A stretch of DNA of 64,000 nucleotides. Source: Toxotes chatareus. Its lineage: Eukaryota; Chordata; Actinopteri; Toxotidae. Below the pieces are notes generated by a model that saw only the letters and a list, made by a program, of their open reading frames with translations, searched no databases and was not told the origin of the DNA. Made by a program: the position numbers and the translations under genes. Positions 1-12,004 of the stretch are shown piece after piece; positions within the stretch are counted from its first letter, which is position 1, and each line of letters starts with the position of its first letter. The stretch spans positions 6,098,783 through 6,162,782 of the forward strand of contig CM028901.1 in the NCBI GenBank assembly GCA_016801885.1, read 5' to 3'.

Positions 1-26
<26 letters not shown>
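1..26. repeat. (GA)n microsatellite, cut by the window edge
   Basis: Thirteen GA units run from the first base, so the true start lies outside the window. Confidence 0.95.
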
Positions 27-31
<5 letters not shown>

Positions 32-1452
32 GAGACCAAAAGACAGGAACACTAAGGAGGAACGTTAAAATAGGCAAATATTTCTGCAGCATCAGCTTAC
101 TTAAAGAGCTGTCACTGTTCAGTGCACTACAGTAAAAGGACAGTGGGAAAAAAAAAATCAACCACTGCAGAAGTGTGCAACATGTTTTTTCATGAATACA
201 TGAAAAAAATACAGTGTGCTCAAAAGTTTAGGATTCATGTTGCTCAAACTCTCGAAACTTAGAAATACAGTAATGATGTTGACGACGATTAATGATGTGA
301 ACACACTGTCATCGCTACAACAAATTCGGGACAAGAATTGAGTGGTCTGATGATAAGGCAGGGGGAAAAAAAGCCAAGAGGTTGACCATAATATCTACCA
401 CTTTGTTTTGAAGTAGTTAGCACACCTGAAATGTTGCTAGAAATCCCTCACTGAGCTGGAAAGCTGTATACAGTATGTATAAAACTACAGCAAGTACAGA
501 AGGTAGAAGGTTGAATCAGGAAATCAGTCTGTTACTATGATGGATATTTACAGTTTACAGTTCACTTTTGTTCTCTCCTCCAAATAAATTCTGAAAAATC
601 TTTATAAGCCTAGTTTGAAAGAGAGTAACATCCTTGAGTCTCCACTGGTTGCCTGACAACCTCACTGTGTCGAGAAGACTCAAGGACGTCCCTGCTTGTG
701 GCCAAGAAATAATCTGTTGTTCTTACCAACAGCATGTTCTGTGAGGTCACAATGGCCTTGATTTTTGACCTCTGACCACCAAAATCTGATCAGTTCTTCC
801 TTAAGTCCAAGTAAACATTCCTCCAGATTTAAAGATATTCCCTCAAGGCTTCCCTGAGATACAGAGTTCACGAGAACTGGACATCTGTCCAAACAACCTA
901 AAACCATAATGCCTCTGACCACGGTTATCGCTTGCACTGAGGCATAAAAGCTCTACTATAATGGAGTCCAGTGAGTCCTATCAGAGCAAACTACCCAGCT
1001 AAGTACAGTTGTTGTGTACAAGTGTGTGCAGAACTAAAACGTGATGAAAACATGGATGAAACATCACATCAGAACAAGAATATCCCACAGTTATTGCTGC
1101 TGGGGATTTTTTAAGGGGCTCACACACAGTGGCAGTGCTGCAGAGACAGACAGCAGAAGAAGAGAGAGACACATCAAAAACAGAGGGAGGCCAATATGAA
1201 CCCAGAGATGAGAGAGAGACAGAGACGGGAAGGGTTGTTGTTTCTCCACAGGCTAAATGTCACTGCTGCCACATTGTTTTGGTCACTTAGAACCATATTG
1301 CTAACCTTCCCTGCGTATGCGTCTATGTGCATGTGTGTTTGTTCGCATGCTTGTGATGAACATGTAGTATCATGTTTGTCTGTCTTGCTGGCTCTCTTTG
1401 GTTGCCTCTGAAGTCTCCCTTAAAAGGTCAAGTAGATCAGTAGAGATATACT

Positions 1453-1454
<2 letters not shown>
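27..1454. other. unique AT-rich non-coding DNA
   Basis: The only open frames are short ones on both strands with no recognisable domain. Short A runs (about 150-157, 367-373) and purine-rich patches near 1150-1220 are the only structure seen. Confidence 0.6.

Positions 1455-1485
<31 letters not shown>
1455..1485. repeat. (AC)n microsatellite
   Basis: A pure AC run of about 31 bp, translated as a Thr-His string in the spurious open frame across it. Confidence 0.95.
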
Positions 1486-1487
<2 letters not shown>

Positions 1488-1927
1488 CATTACATAACAT
1501 GGAAAACTTACACATCACATTTACTTTCTTTCTGTGATGTTCAAACAGACAGATATACAGACTATATACAGAAAATAAGATGAAATTTCCTACAAAATAA
1601 GAGACTCATCTTTCACATGCATGGTCACTCTTTTACAGGTTCCTGTGACTCTTTGGTTTACACTGAATGAACTGAAAAGGATGACTGGTGTCATGTAGGT
1701 GCTGTTTGTTTGTATCCACTGGAAGTTGCTGAAAGGGTGAAGCTTGTGTGCAGATATTCAGATTTGTCAAAAGCACATGAACTTCGAACATGTTTACCCA
1801 ATCGAAGAGAATGCCTAATCATCAGTGACTTCATGTATGTTAGTATTCTGCATACGTCTGTGTGCATGCGTGTGTGTTCAAATAATTTGCAAGGGGTCTA
1901 AGCAGTTGGCTTTTATTGATCTGTGCA

Positions 1928-1937
1928 TGTGTGTGTG

Positions 1938-1977
<40 letters not shown>

Positions 1978-2101
1978 GGTCATGTCACGCTGTGTTGATT
2001 TTCATGTTAGACAGCAGCGTTCTCTCCTCACTCCATTACTTCCCATTCTGTCGCTGTGTGTGTGTGTGTGTGTGTGTGCTTGTGTGTGTGTGTGTGTGTG
2101 T
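1928..2101. repeat. compound (GT)n tracts
   Basis: Two GT tracts, about 1928-1974 and 2055-2101, are separated by about 80 bp of unique sequence. Poly-(Cys-Val) frames across them are artefacts. Confidence 0.93.
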
Positions 2102-2203
2102 CTGTGTCTGTCATTTCTTGCCCAGAACAGTTCTTGTGCTTTTCTTTTTTCCTCAGGTTTACAGCTGTTTAATTGTTCCTGTATCCAAGTTCTCTCTCTT
2201 TCT

Positions 2204-2215
2204 CACACACAAACA

Positions 2216-2291
<76 letters not shown>

Positions 2292-2302
2292 TACACACAC
2301 AC
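2204..2302. repeat. long (AC)n microsatellite
   Basis: Almost 100 bp of AC with a few AAAC and ATAC interruptions at the ends. It lies in inverted orientation to the GT tracts just upstream (1928-2101). Confidence 0.95.
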
Positions 2303-2920
2303 TTCTTGCAGTAACAAGGTGAAGTAAATGAAAAGCCAAAAACACTGCTCTACATCATTATGCAAGCGGACTGCGCGCTGACACAAGAGAGTTGTAAAAA
2401 CTGCTTAATTAAAATGTTTCCAAAATAAAAATAAGCAACTGTGTACAAAACCTCTCAGTCATTAATGACAGATGGAACCTGCGACACTGTGTTTTAACGC
2501 TCATAATGCTGCTTATTCTTTGTTAAACACCTTCAACTTGATTAATTTGTTGGAGATTTCCACAGATCTGCTTTCATGTTCTAGCAGTTAGAATCTCGTT
2601 TTTAATGAGAGTGCACGGAAGAGAGAAGCTCCTGGAGTCAAACAGCAAGAAGATTAAAAACTTGAAGAATGTTTACATAGTGTGACATTTGTTAAGAGGT
2701 AGTCATTTTAAATGCTGTGTTTCTACTATTCTCAGGGGATGAAAGAAAGCTCATTTTCTTTAACTTTTCACACTTCAACTACTCCATAAACGCAAATTAC
2801 AAAATTACACACAAAACAAATTACAAAATTACACACAACACAAATTACAGTTCACAGTTTATATAATATATTTGATGCTTTCTGTGTACTCTAATCTCAG
2901 TCTGGTTTTTGTAGTTGTCC
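2303..2920. other. AT-rich non-coding DNA
   Basis: Nothing gene-like is seen apart from the 24-bp tandem repeat at 2793-2848. Confidence 0.55.
2793..2848. repeat. 24-bp tandem repeat, about 2.3 copies
   Basis: Copies of an A-rich CAAATTAC...ACACACAA unit lie at 2793-2816 and 2817-2840, followed by an 8-bp partial copy. Confidence 0.8.
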
Positions 2921-2980
2921 TGGTCACGCAGGGAGCCGCGTGACGGCAACTTGAAAACGCTGGAACAATCATCAACTCAA

Positions 2981-3058
2981 ATGGCAGTGTGTGCCTTCAC
3001 AAGAGCAGCAGCTGCCGCCACTCTCCTGCCGCTGTTGTCTTGTTTGTATTGGAAATAA
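2981..3058 (+). CDS. 25-codon small ORF resembling a signal peptide (speculative)
   Basis: An ATG at 2981 opens 25 codons ending in TAA at 3056-3058. The peptide starts M-A-V-C-A-F-T-R, then has five alanines and a hydrophobic A-T-L-L-P-L-L-S-C-L core, which looks like a signal sequence with nothing after it. The surrounding 2920-3090 is distinctly richer in G+C, with several CpG and GCC/GCG triplets, than its AT-rich neighbours. It could be a small ORF in an unrecognised transcript leader, a repeat remnant or chance. The ATG context is only moderate (G at +4, C at -3), and no donor site clearly extends the frame. Confidence 0.12.
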   Translation: MAVCAFTRAAAAATLLPLLSCLYWK

Positions 3059-3111
3059 AGGAGGCGGCGCCAGCAGCCGCTTGTTGTCTGAACGTAGACT
3101 TTAATCGATCA

Positions 3112-3318
3112 AGTCAACAGGTGACAGTTTTGTCCATAGACATTAGGGACCGGCTCATTGGGCTTGTTGAGTTTTTGTTTAAAATTGTACATCCAGATGA
3201 TTTTTATTTGAACACTCCAGTAAAAATCTCCATGAGTGTTGTCATAGAGTCCGAGGAGTTGATCCATTTCTTCCTGTCTGTGGAGCAGCTCCAGGATTTG
3301 GCTCTGGATGACATCATA
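3112..3318 (-). pseudogene. 69-codon open frame with coding-like composition, no known family
   Basis: On the minus strand a frame is open between TGA (3319-3321) and TGA (3109-3111). Its residues read like a helical protein segment (Q-I-L-E-L-L-H-R-Q-E-E-M-D-Q-L-L-G-L-Y-D followed by D-F-Y-W). It has no ATG near its start and no clear AG acceptor, so it cannot stand as a gene. A decayed exon, retrocopy or transposon fragment is possible; chance is not excluded. The opposite strand is also open across this stretch. Confidence 0.18.
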
Positions 3319-3450
3319 TCACCAGAGTCTCTCTCTTTGTGAACTCTGGTGCCTTTCAGGAGTTCTTTTGTGATGAAATGTTGTAATTTACTTTCATGGT
3401 GTACTGTCTTTCCCTTTACCGGCCTCGTCTGCTTCCACTTCACTTAGTGA

Positions 3451-6400
3451 TTGCCTACACAGAATGCCTTTCAACAGTCCCCAGTCAATAGCCCTGAACG
3501 TCTTCTATTCAGTGGAGGGTTATACGTGTAGGTGGAGAGAACAGTGGCAATAGTCTGGAAGTGTTTTTTCCTTTGGTCAAGACACATGAAGAGTCGAGTC
3601 TTACAATGTAATATGTCTCATGGCTGCACTGCGTTCAGACCTATGGATGTATGTGTCAGTGGAGAGTCGTTTGTGTTTGTCTGAATGATTGTTGAATGTC
3701 AGTGCAAAATAATGACTCAAGCAAGAACACAGAAGGACTGATACTTTTGATTTTTTTTCAATAGCTGACATCCTTTCAACTTTTAAACTTTAGTATAGTT
3801 GTGCTAACAGACTTGGCTGCATCTTACTGTCCACATTAGTTCAGATATCAGTGGGGAATAAAATGAGAAAAACAAACAAACCACAAAATAGATTCAGGAA
3901 GGCAAACTACTTCACCTGGAGATGTTTTAAAGAGCACTTTAGGGAGCATGTTTCTCTATAATAACCTTATCTTAAGGGTCTTACCCCTGTACACAGCAAT
4001 TTACAGAGCCTTGTCCTGCAATTTAAAATGTCCATTCCTCCAAAACCTTTTCAGTCACTTGCCACCGCTAACGGGAACGTAAGGTCATTGATCCTAGTTT
4101 CAGAAACTCAAACTTTTTGGGGATACAGGGTTTTCATCTTGCCCTATTGACACCCATTTGACTGTTTGCTCTCCCTGGTCCAGCTGTAAATTGTGGTTCT
4201 AGTGCATCCACTACCTAAAAACTGAGATGGGTAGGTTTCGGACAAACATGATATGCATATACTGGATTCATTTTTCTTGGGTACTGTTATTTTCTTTGGA
4301 TTTAAGTTGGAAGAAAAATGAAACTGCTTCTGGAAGTGGTCCGAATTGCTGATGAGCCCCACACCTACTTATTATCTGTGTAGTGCTGCAGTTACAATAT
4401 GATCCTGCACTTAACATCTACAGCCGTTTTCATTCACTGGCTTTCTGACAGCTGTAAGGCATCCTGAGGACCTGGACTAGTATCTATACACAAAGCACTG
4501 CTAATATATAGTGATCCCTTCACTAAGCCCTTTATCGCAGCAATTAGCTGGATGTCTCTTAACGGCCGGAGGAGAAAAGGGCTTTAGAGGGGCCAGCACA
4601 GGTGTGAGGGAGAGCAGGAATGAAGAATGGATTCAGGAACTGATTCCTTTACAAGCGGACTGTCTGAGTCGGTAGATGACAGAATGAATGAGTGACACGC
4701 AGGCTTTCTGCCTGCTGACCGACCAACTGGCTAACTGGCTCAGGTCTTATGTCATGCATTGAGGATTTGATCTTTCACATTAAATACAAGGTCTTCGCCA
4801 TTTTGAAGATCTGCTCGAAGGTCAGCAGCTTTGTGTGAAAACGACTTGAGGCAGAGGAATCCACTCTGTACATGAATTAGAAAAAAACTTACAGACAAAT
4901 CCAGGAATGTACACACACAAACACAAACAGTCATGGGACAATATTTGACTTAGAGACAAAAAAATGTTTTCTAAATGTGTGACACCACATTACTGTTAAC
5001 ACACACCCTGTGTGGTGGATACAATCTGACAACAGCATAAATTCAAATTGTCCTGGGAGACACACACTCACATGTGCACGCACAGACACACACACACAAC
5101 CTCAACTTGGGGATTTGAAGTGATTTGTTTCCTCTCCACTTCTTGAACATAGCCAGACGCACAAACAGCTGCCCTGACTGAAGCACATTTTAACCAACAC
5201 ACACACGCAGACGGGCACAAAGGTGGACACACATCCACCCAGCCAGACAGACAAACGGACTCAGAGAAAGACGACTGAAACTTGAACTTTAAAGGAAGAC
5301 AGAGACAGATACAGGGAGGAAGAAGAAAGGCGAGATAGACACAGAGGTGTGTCTGTTATTAAACCAGAGTTATGGGGGGGGGGGTTACATTTGTGTGACA
5401 GTTACAAAGTCGCTGAGGAGATACAAACACCAAACATAACAGATAAGAACAGAGGTTGACTGGTTATCTGTGGTGAGAAAGAGCTCAGAGACACGGAAAG
5501 AGAGTTACACTGCGTATGTATTTTCTCTGTTAGACATCTGAAAATACCTTCAGGTTGCATCCAGTGTCATTTCATGTTTACACTTGCACTTTCAAAGGTT
5601 CATGACCCCACACTAGCAGGCAAAATTAGGGTCTCGAGTGAGTTTATGTCTGAAAAAATTGTGTGTTGTGGATGTGATCTGTTTTCTGTGTGTGGACGTT
5701 TCGAACAGGTGTTCCCTCATCTCAGCCTCATTGTTAATTCCCTTGCAGTGGTCTTGTTTGTATTACCAGTCATTGGTATCCAGGGACTGCTTTAGACTTC
5801 CTATCAATCAAGCTACTTTCAGAAATACACACACATACATTCACACTCACATTTCATTTTAGCCTGTGGCTAAATCTTGAACAAGCCCCTCATGTCTTGA
5901 TCTTTTTCTTTTTCTTTTTTTTTTAACTTTAAATTAAACAAATAGTTTCACACCTGGAGGCATTTTAGAGTTCAGCTTCACCTGACGTGCATGTTTTTGG
6001 ACAAATGGAAAACCCACACAGTAGTGGTGGGGCTGTTGCTGTATCACTTGGCATCCAACCAATGTAGCTTCACTTTAGAGTGGGTTCAGGTGTGTCCTAA
6101 GCTGGGCCTGATTGCTTTTTCAAGCACAGGTTCATCTGAACAGCAGTTAAATTCACTATGATGTTACCTGATAAGGTAGGAATTCAGCATTAGCACTTTA
6201 TGCTCACTCGGAAAATGGCAATTAAGGAAATCTGTTTCAGCTGTCTGGTTTTCCAGATCAGCAGACTACAATCTGCCAAGTCCAATCTGCAGGTATTGGA
6301 CTTGTGTTACTGCATTAGTTAATACGTAATTCCTGTTAATTTACCTCGTTATTTTACCCTCTCTCTGGCATCAGAATTGAATTGTGGCAGATGCAACACA

Positions 6401-6795
6401 TTTGAATTGTATTATGGCACCATTATTTCTTTCCCTAACATTTAACCAAGTACAATATGTAACCATAACCGTAAAAAGGGTTTTTGATACTTTAGTCACT
6501 ACAAATGGATTGTGAACATTTTACCGATACGGTCAGTGTCAAATACTTAAATGAACAACATACCTGTGTTACATTCATAGAAACCATAATCTTGTTACAA
6601 TTACTACTGCCTATGAACATAATTCAAACAGCAATTCACATTCTCGCCATAGTGTAACAGAGAAAACAAATTATTATTATATAAATCTAATGTTTAGGAG
6701 ACAAGGTTGAACTTTTAGAGGACACAGAAACGGAGACTGTAGGATTTTGTTCCACACAATACCAGTTTATACCCACGGTAAACCATCATCCACAC
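3451..6795. other. unique non-coding DNA
   Basis: No gene seen. There is an AC-rich patch at about 5060-5260 with many CACACA blocks, a purine-rich patch to about 5345, a G run near 5374 and a T run near 5920. Small frames around 5574-5862 on the + strand show no domain. Confidence 0.55.
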
Positions 6796-6930
6796 CTAAG
6801 CTAATGATAGAGCAAGAGCCCCAGGAAGATTACGCAGACTCTAGACAAAAAGGCACCAGATGGGTCAGGTTCAAACTCAGGACCTTCTCGCTGTGAGGCA
6901 ACATCGTGCTAACCGCTGAGCCGCCATGAA
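6795..6930 (-). mobile_element. diverged interspersed repeat (teleost SINE/LINE-tail type)
   Basis: The segment contains the string of motifs seen in a very common fish repeat: an AGGCACCAGATGGG-like block, then TTCAAACTCAGGACCTTCT, GCTGTGAGGCAACA and GCTAACCGCTGAGCCGCC. The tRNA-like B-box element appears as its complement, suggesting minus orientation. Family assignment is by recollection only. Confidence 0.6.
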
Positions 6931-7440
6931 TAATAAGATTTGATCACTCATATTATAATATAAAGCTGAGGAAGAGAAACACTGTCAGTGTCTTGAAGAT
7001 TAAAGCATCATATTTAAGTGCCACAGGACACCCCCTAATAAAATCCTGTCACACTGCTACTGGCATTGTTTACATTGTGACTGATTGGATTGTCTTTCAA
7101 TCGATTGTCTCATCTGACTCAAGGAACAGCAGGAAGGCCTTGTGAGAGCGGTCTACATTGATTTTGAGGCTGTGTAACCTCTGACTTTGTCAAGTTTGTA
7201 ACCTCTGAAGTAAAATTGATGCCCCCCTTTTGTGCTCTGATGAATTGCAAACATGTCCAAAGGCTTTGTTAAATGTTTCAAGAACATTCATTTAAATATA
7301 CCTAAGATTTACACTGCATAATCTTGAATTTTCTAATTAACCAGAGCCATAAATACACAGTTGATGTTCCTGTTTTTCTCTCTGTCCATCTGTCGACTGG
7401 ACTTTCCAGTTTTAAACTTGACCAAAGTCACTTCAATAAC

Positions 7441-7461
7441 AAACACACACACACACACGCA
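7441..7461. repeat. (AC)n microsatellite
   Basis: A short ACACAC run passing into ACGC repeats. Confidence 0.8.
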
Positions 7462-7499
7462 CGCACAGACTCCCCAGTTACATCTTATGCCTCCTGCAA

Positions 7500-7890
7500 T
7501 ACACTGATAAGGCCCTCTCTGTCTCTCTCTCCCTGTGTCTCTCATTTTCGTTTTGTCTCTTGCTTTTTCTCCGTCTCTTTTCCATTTTTTTATGTTCCAT
7601 TCTATCCATCTCCCTTGTTCTCTGTTTCTCCCTCTGCATCTCTATCTTTGTGTCTCCCAATCTCTGTCCTTATCTGTCTGCCCTGCAATCTCTCCTCTCT
7701 CATTCCCCCATCTTTCCCTCTTTTCTCCTTTTCATCCCCACTGTATGTTGTCCTCATCTCTTTATCTTTCGTAATCTTTTTTCCATCATCTTTCTTTCCC
7801 AAATTCACCCCGTGTTTCTGTCTTTATTTGTCCCATTTTGAAAATCCTCCAATACATTTTTATATATTTGTCTTTCTTTTTTCTCTCTAA
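7500..7890. repeat. C+T-rich tract
   Basis: About 390 bp made mostly of TCT, TCTC, TTCC and CCAT words with few purines. The Ser/Leu/Phe-rich frames on the + strand and the Arg/Lys/Glu-rich frames on the - strand are compositional artefacts. Confidence 0.8.
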
Positions 7891-7899
7891 GAACGTTTC

Positions 7900-9120
7900 C
7901 GACTAGAATCCTGAAATCTTTGTTTTGAAATTCCTTTGGGCTCGGGGCATGGCAGTTTTATGTCCAGTAACAGCACACATTTTAACATTATCTAAGGGAT
8001 TATTTCTTAAGTAGAACTGAATACTGTTGGTTTGCAAAAATGTGCTGAGCACTATAGATTTATCAGAATACCCCGAAGCAATGTATTTTAATGGTCTGTT
8101 ACACCACAAAGGGGAAAGTAAATCAGCTCAAGAGCTGATATTTACATTTCAAAATAGTCATACAGTATTTACAAAAGAGCTTTTAGATAAAGAAGAATCC
8201 TCTAAGGACATAAAGTCAACTCTGTTCTCTTGCTTGCTTTTATCATGTTTTTTTGGTAATGTAACGGACATTACAGAAAGCTTGATGAAAGCAAACTGTC
8301 GTGTCAAGATCAAGCTCACATATCATAGTATGAATTAATATTTACACAGCGGGTTATTTTATTAAACAACGCCATTTATCTGTAGATCGTATTGGTGTCA
8401 GGGGTGTAAGATACATCCAACAAGAACGTTGTGAAATACTGATTCATCTTCTGAAGTCACACTGCTTGGGTCACTGATGGTCATTTATTGTACTGTGCTA
8501 TTTTATTATTCTTATGTGGGATGCTGTTGAACACTCAGTGTGCATGAACACTTTGAACTCAGTTTCTCAGTCAGTATGCTAAAATCGGTTGCACTTATGT
8601 TAGCGCGGTAATACCCACAATTGGTTTCTTAACTCAGATTGTAGGTAATAGTTGCCCTTCTTTTCCATCTTCCAAGTGCAAAATGCATCATTTGTTAAAG
8701 CCCTTGCCTCGATGATGACTCAAAGTCTGTTGACTTCTGTGACTATTTTGTCTGTGGAGGGAACATTTCTGGATCAAATCAAGCCTGCACTGCAATCGAC
8801 CACTTGTAAGAGTGATCACCACCACAATTCAGATGAGGCAGTATGTTCCTGACTATCACAAGAGAACTTCTTTGTTCTAAGTTGAATCCTGGCACTGTGT
8901 CCTCTTCAGCCAAAAGTCTACATCTTAAACCCACTGATGTAACAACTACTGATGGATGAATTTCAATATGTTGTTGTTGCGTGTCAGTGAAAAGTTGCAT
9001 AACAGACCAATCTTGGCCCTGTTAGTAAGATTATGGGGATTTAACTATGTCAGTGTCAGGTAGGTTGGTCAGTTCAGATTACTTCGGGCATGTGAAGTCA
9101 ACTGTTTTGAACTGCAGCTT
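7900..9120. other. unique AT-rich non-coding DNA
   Basis: Contains a 103-codon + frame near 8027-8338 with no recognisable domain and AT-driven codon content. Nothing else is seen. Confidence 0.5.
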
Positions 9121-9124
9121 TTTC

Positions 9125-9235
9125 TTTTAAGCTTTTTTTTTTTTTTTTTTTTTTTACATTTTTGCCTTTATTCACTTAAGAGGCAGAGAAGAACTGTGGG
9201 TAGAGAGAGTGAAGGTTAGGTGGTATGTGTCTTAG
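9125..9235. mobile_element. possible diverged interspersed repeat with a T-run head
   Basis: A run of over 20 T is followed by ACATTTTTGCCTTTATT and a purine-rich GAGGCAGAGAAG stretch, the order seen in a common fish repeat. The match is short and diverged, so it may be only a T run. Confidence 0.35.
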
Positions 9236-10019
9236 ACTACTTAGCCAGCATAACACCCTGTAAACTCCTGTTCAGTTTTGTCATATGGGGTGAAAAACCT
9301 GATTAAAGTGAGAGCAACATAGCTTACACAAGCAGCTGCTAATGGGGCTCTGTAAGTCTTGCTGCCATAGAACTGTAAATGCACTTTCATCAGCAGTGAA
9401 ACAGAAAAGCATAAAAAACTTTTACTAGAAGACATTTTAAGGATAAAGAAATGATGTAGGGCCCTATGAAAAATCTACAGACGGCAATATCTTCACCAAG
9501 GCTTGTTTTAAGTGGATACAAAGAAACTGATATGGATACTGGTATCACATCTGGATCTGAAAGTAAATAAAAGAAGCGCATTAGTATTGGAGAATTTTGG
9601 AGCAGTGAAATCAGATAATCATGTAACAGAATGGAAAACAAAAGGAGACAACTTAATATTCTGCCTTTTTCACAAATACAATCCCATATCAGTCTAATGG
9701 AGAAAATTGGAGTAATTTCAGACTAATCATCTGAGCCTTTGCAAACCAGTAATAGTGTATATAGCTATTAGTACAGCTATTATAGCTGTTAGCACAGAAT
9801 GTCCACTCACACAAAGATTACTTTCTGAAATTGATATCAGTCCTAGAACACACTGTGTGAATGGCTTGAATTATTGTGCAACATGGAAACAATGTAGATG
9901 GGTCGAACAGTGATGATGGCAGCCTGTTATCATACTCTTGTTTCCCATAGACCTCACTGATTACAGTAATCTTAGTCATGTGAAGGTTGTATATGTTTGC
10001 ATCTGTGAGGGCCCACCAT

Positions 10020-10440
10020 TTAGTATACATAAAGACGGCGACATGGCAGCTCCCCAGAAAGTGGAGCCCAAACATCTTGATCGCCCCCTGGTGGCTTTTT
10101 GCTGTACACGCCACGTCCCAAAGATTGTTTCTGTCATTTTAGGTAATTCTTATCATCCTGATTTATTCATTTCTCTCATATGTTTGGCTTTATTCAGGTA
10201 TTTGGTGCTAGAAAAAGGGAGTGTGACGTCATGATTGACAACTGTGATTGACTGTGATTGATTTTATGGGCGGGACCTTGATACTGTGACTCCACCCCTC
10301 GATGACTAGTGTGCTCTAAATGACCTGTGTGCACCTGTATCTGGGATATTTTGGCTTTATTTTTGTACAGTGGGACAAAGTGGACATACGTCACCCGTCT
10401 TAATATGAAGTCATTGGGGAACACCAGTGTGTCCATATGT
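10020..10440 (+). mobile_element. teleost interspersed repeat with a GCCCCCTGGTGGC core
   Basis: This copy has, in order: a GGCGACATGGCAGCTCCC block, GTGGAGCC, GATCGCCCCCTGGTGGCTTT, TGACGTCATGATTGACA, GATTGACTGTGATTGA, GGGCGGGACCTTGA and TGTACAGTGGGACAAAG, ending near CTTAATATGAAGTCATTGGG. I recognise the order from a repeat scattered through many perch-like fish genomes. It is diverged and has no coding capacity; class unknown to me. The open frames across it are not genes. Confidence 0.7.
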
Positions 10441-11047
10441 TCACCAAAGTCTGTTCGTGCTGATCATTCCAGAGACCCAGTTTAAGTTTAACACAAGAAG
10501 TTCATTCAGCTGTCACATCTCGTTGGCCGCTTGTGCTCCTCTAAACGGTCCTGCGAGCCAATAAAGTTTACTCAAGGTTACGATGTCACGGCAGCTGTTT
10601 CCTGAAGAGATGGAGTAAATTAAATGGGCCAGATGACTCAGCAAAATGTTCTCACACACAGGCTGACACACATCTACACAGACACGCACTGCTGATGTGT
10701 CGTCACGGCCACACAAACCTTAGACACATACACTAACAGCGCACAGACATTTAACACTCTGAAGTATTGTCGATGTGTCAGTTGACAACCTACCAGGCAC
10801 CCTCTTTCTCTTTCCCTCTCTCACACACACACACATCTCCTTCTTCCGCACTCAATATGGCTCATGGCGCTGAGAACAATGACTAGTGCAGTGAGTGGCA
10901 TGTACAGCTTAACTTGGGCTTTGGTGTGCGAGTGTGTGTGTGAATGTCTTTGTGTGTGAAGCGTATTTGATGTCAGCAGGGTTGATTCACACTCACTTAC
11001 CCCCCGACAACTGGAATCATACCACCCGCCTCTTGACGAGCTCACAT

Positions 11048-11048
<1 letters not shown>

Positions 11049-11088
<40 letters not shown>
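11049..11088. repeat. (CA)20 microsatellite
   Basis: A pure CA run of about 40 bp. Confidence 0.96.
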
Positions 11089-11092
<4 letters not shown>

Positions 11093-11734
11093 CTAATTAG
11101 GAGTCTTCATTATTGTTGGATTATGCTGTTCAGCTCCACAGCTACAGGCTTTTCTTTATGGGTGGAAAGGAACTAAGGACTCTTAAGTACATTTAGCAGA
11201 CTGCTAGTTTGACTTAAATAATGGATTTGTGCACAAGACTAACTAATGAAGCAGAGCAGTGTTACCCATATCCAGTGCCACAACACACATCTCTGTTCCT
11301 CCTCATGGTTTATATGCTGTTGTATATGTTTGTTTTGTTCTTATTTTTTGCTGTTTTTACCTCATGTAATTTCTGACTGGACAAACAAACAAACAAACAA
11401 ATAAAAATTGACCAGGCGCATCATCACACTGGTTACAAACAGACCCCAAGGTTAGCCAGATTTTTCTGGAAGAGAAAACAAAGGTGAACAGAAATATTAT
11501 TACCCATACTATCTTTTGTAAATATCCATTACAGTTTACAGACTTCCTGTTTCAGCTTTGGTGTACCATACTGAACAGTTGTTGTGTGCGCACACATTCC
11601 CTGTGCAGAGGATGATTATTACATTTCAGGTGCACTTGCTTTCACTTTACCTCCAAATAAAGGTCATTTATCCATTTTCCGCAGTTTAACTAGGTCCAGC
11701 TTGTGATGGCAGCAGGCTAAGTAATTGGTTGCTT

Positions 11735-11972
11735 TTAGATAGCGCTTTTCTACCTTAGTAGACCAAGCTCTTTACAATTTGCCTCTCATACTCCTAGTCA
11801 CACTTACACTAATGGCATCAGAGCTGTCATGCTAGGCATTGGCTCGCCTTTGGGAGCAATCAGGGTCCAGCATCCTGCTCAAGGCCACTTCAACATGTGG
11901 AGAGCAGGGGCTCAGGATCAAACTGCCAACCATGCGATTAGTGGATGACCCGCTGTTCCTCCTGAGCCACAG
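11735..11972 (-). mobile_element. teleost interspersed repeat (TATAGCGCTTT type)
   Basis: It begins near TTTTAGATAGCGCTTTTCTACC and runs through CAAGCTCTTTACAATTTGCC, CATACTCCTAGTCACAC, TGGGAGCAATCAGGGTCCAG, TGCTCAAGGCCACTTCAAC and GGATCAAACTGCCAACC to CTCCTGAGCCACAG. These blocks occur in this order in a very common fish repeat. The B-box-like motif at the far end suggests a tRNA-related or LINE-mobilised tail; orientation is uncertain. Confidence 0.72.
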
Positions 11973-12004
11973 TAAAATACCCAAATGCCCCTTTCCCCAG
12001 CTAT

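Noticed and set aside
1916..2386. Open frames of 75-132 codons across the GT/AC tracts
   Set aside because: They are Cys-Val and His-Thr strings forced by dinucleotide repeats, with no unique domain.
7324..7890. 188-codon hydrophobic Ser/Leu/Phe-rich frame, membrane-protein-like
   Set aside because: It lies in a C+T-rich low-complexity tract; all three frames are open there and the residues follow composition.
8027..8338. 103-codon + frame with ordinary-looking residues
   Set aside because: No domain, no splice context, AT-rich chance frame of a length expected several times in 64 kb.
9938..10436. 98- and 80-codon frames on opposite strands
   Set aside because: They overlap the interspersed repeat at 10020-10440 on both strands.
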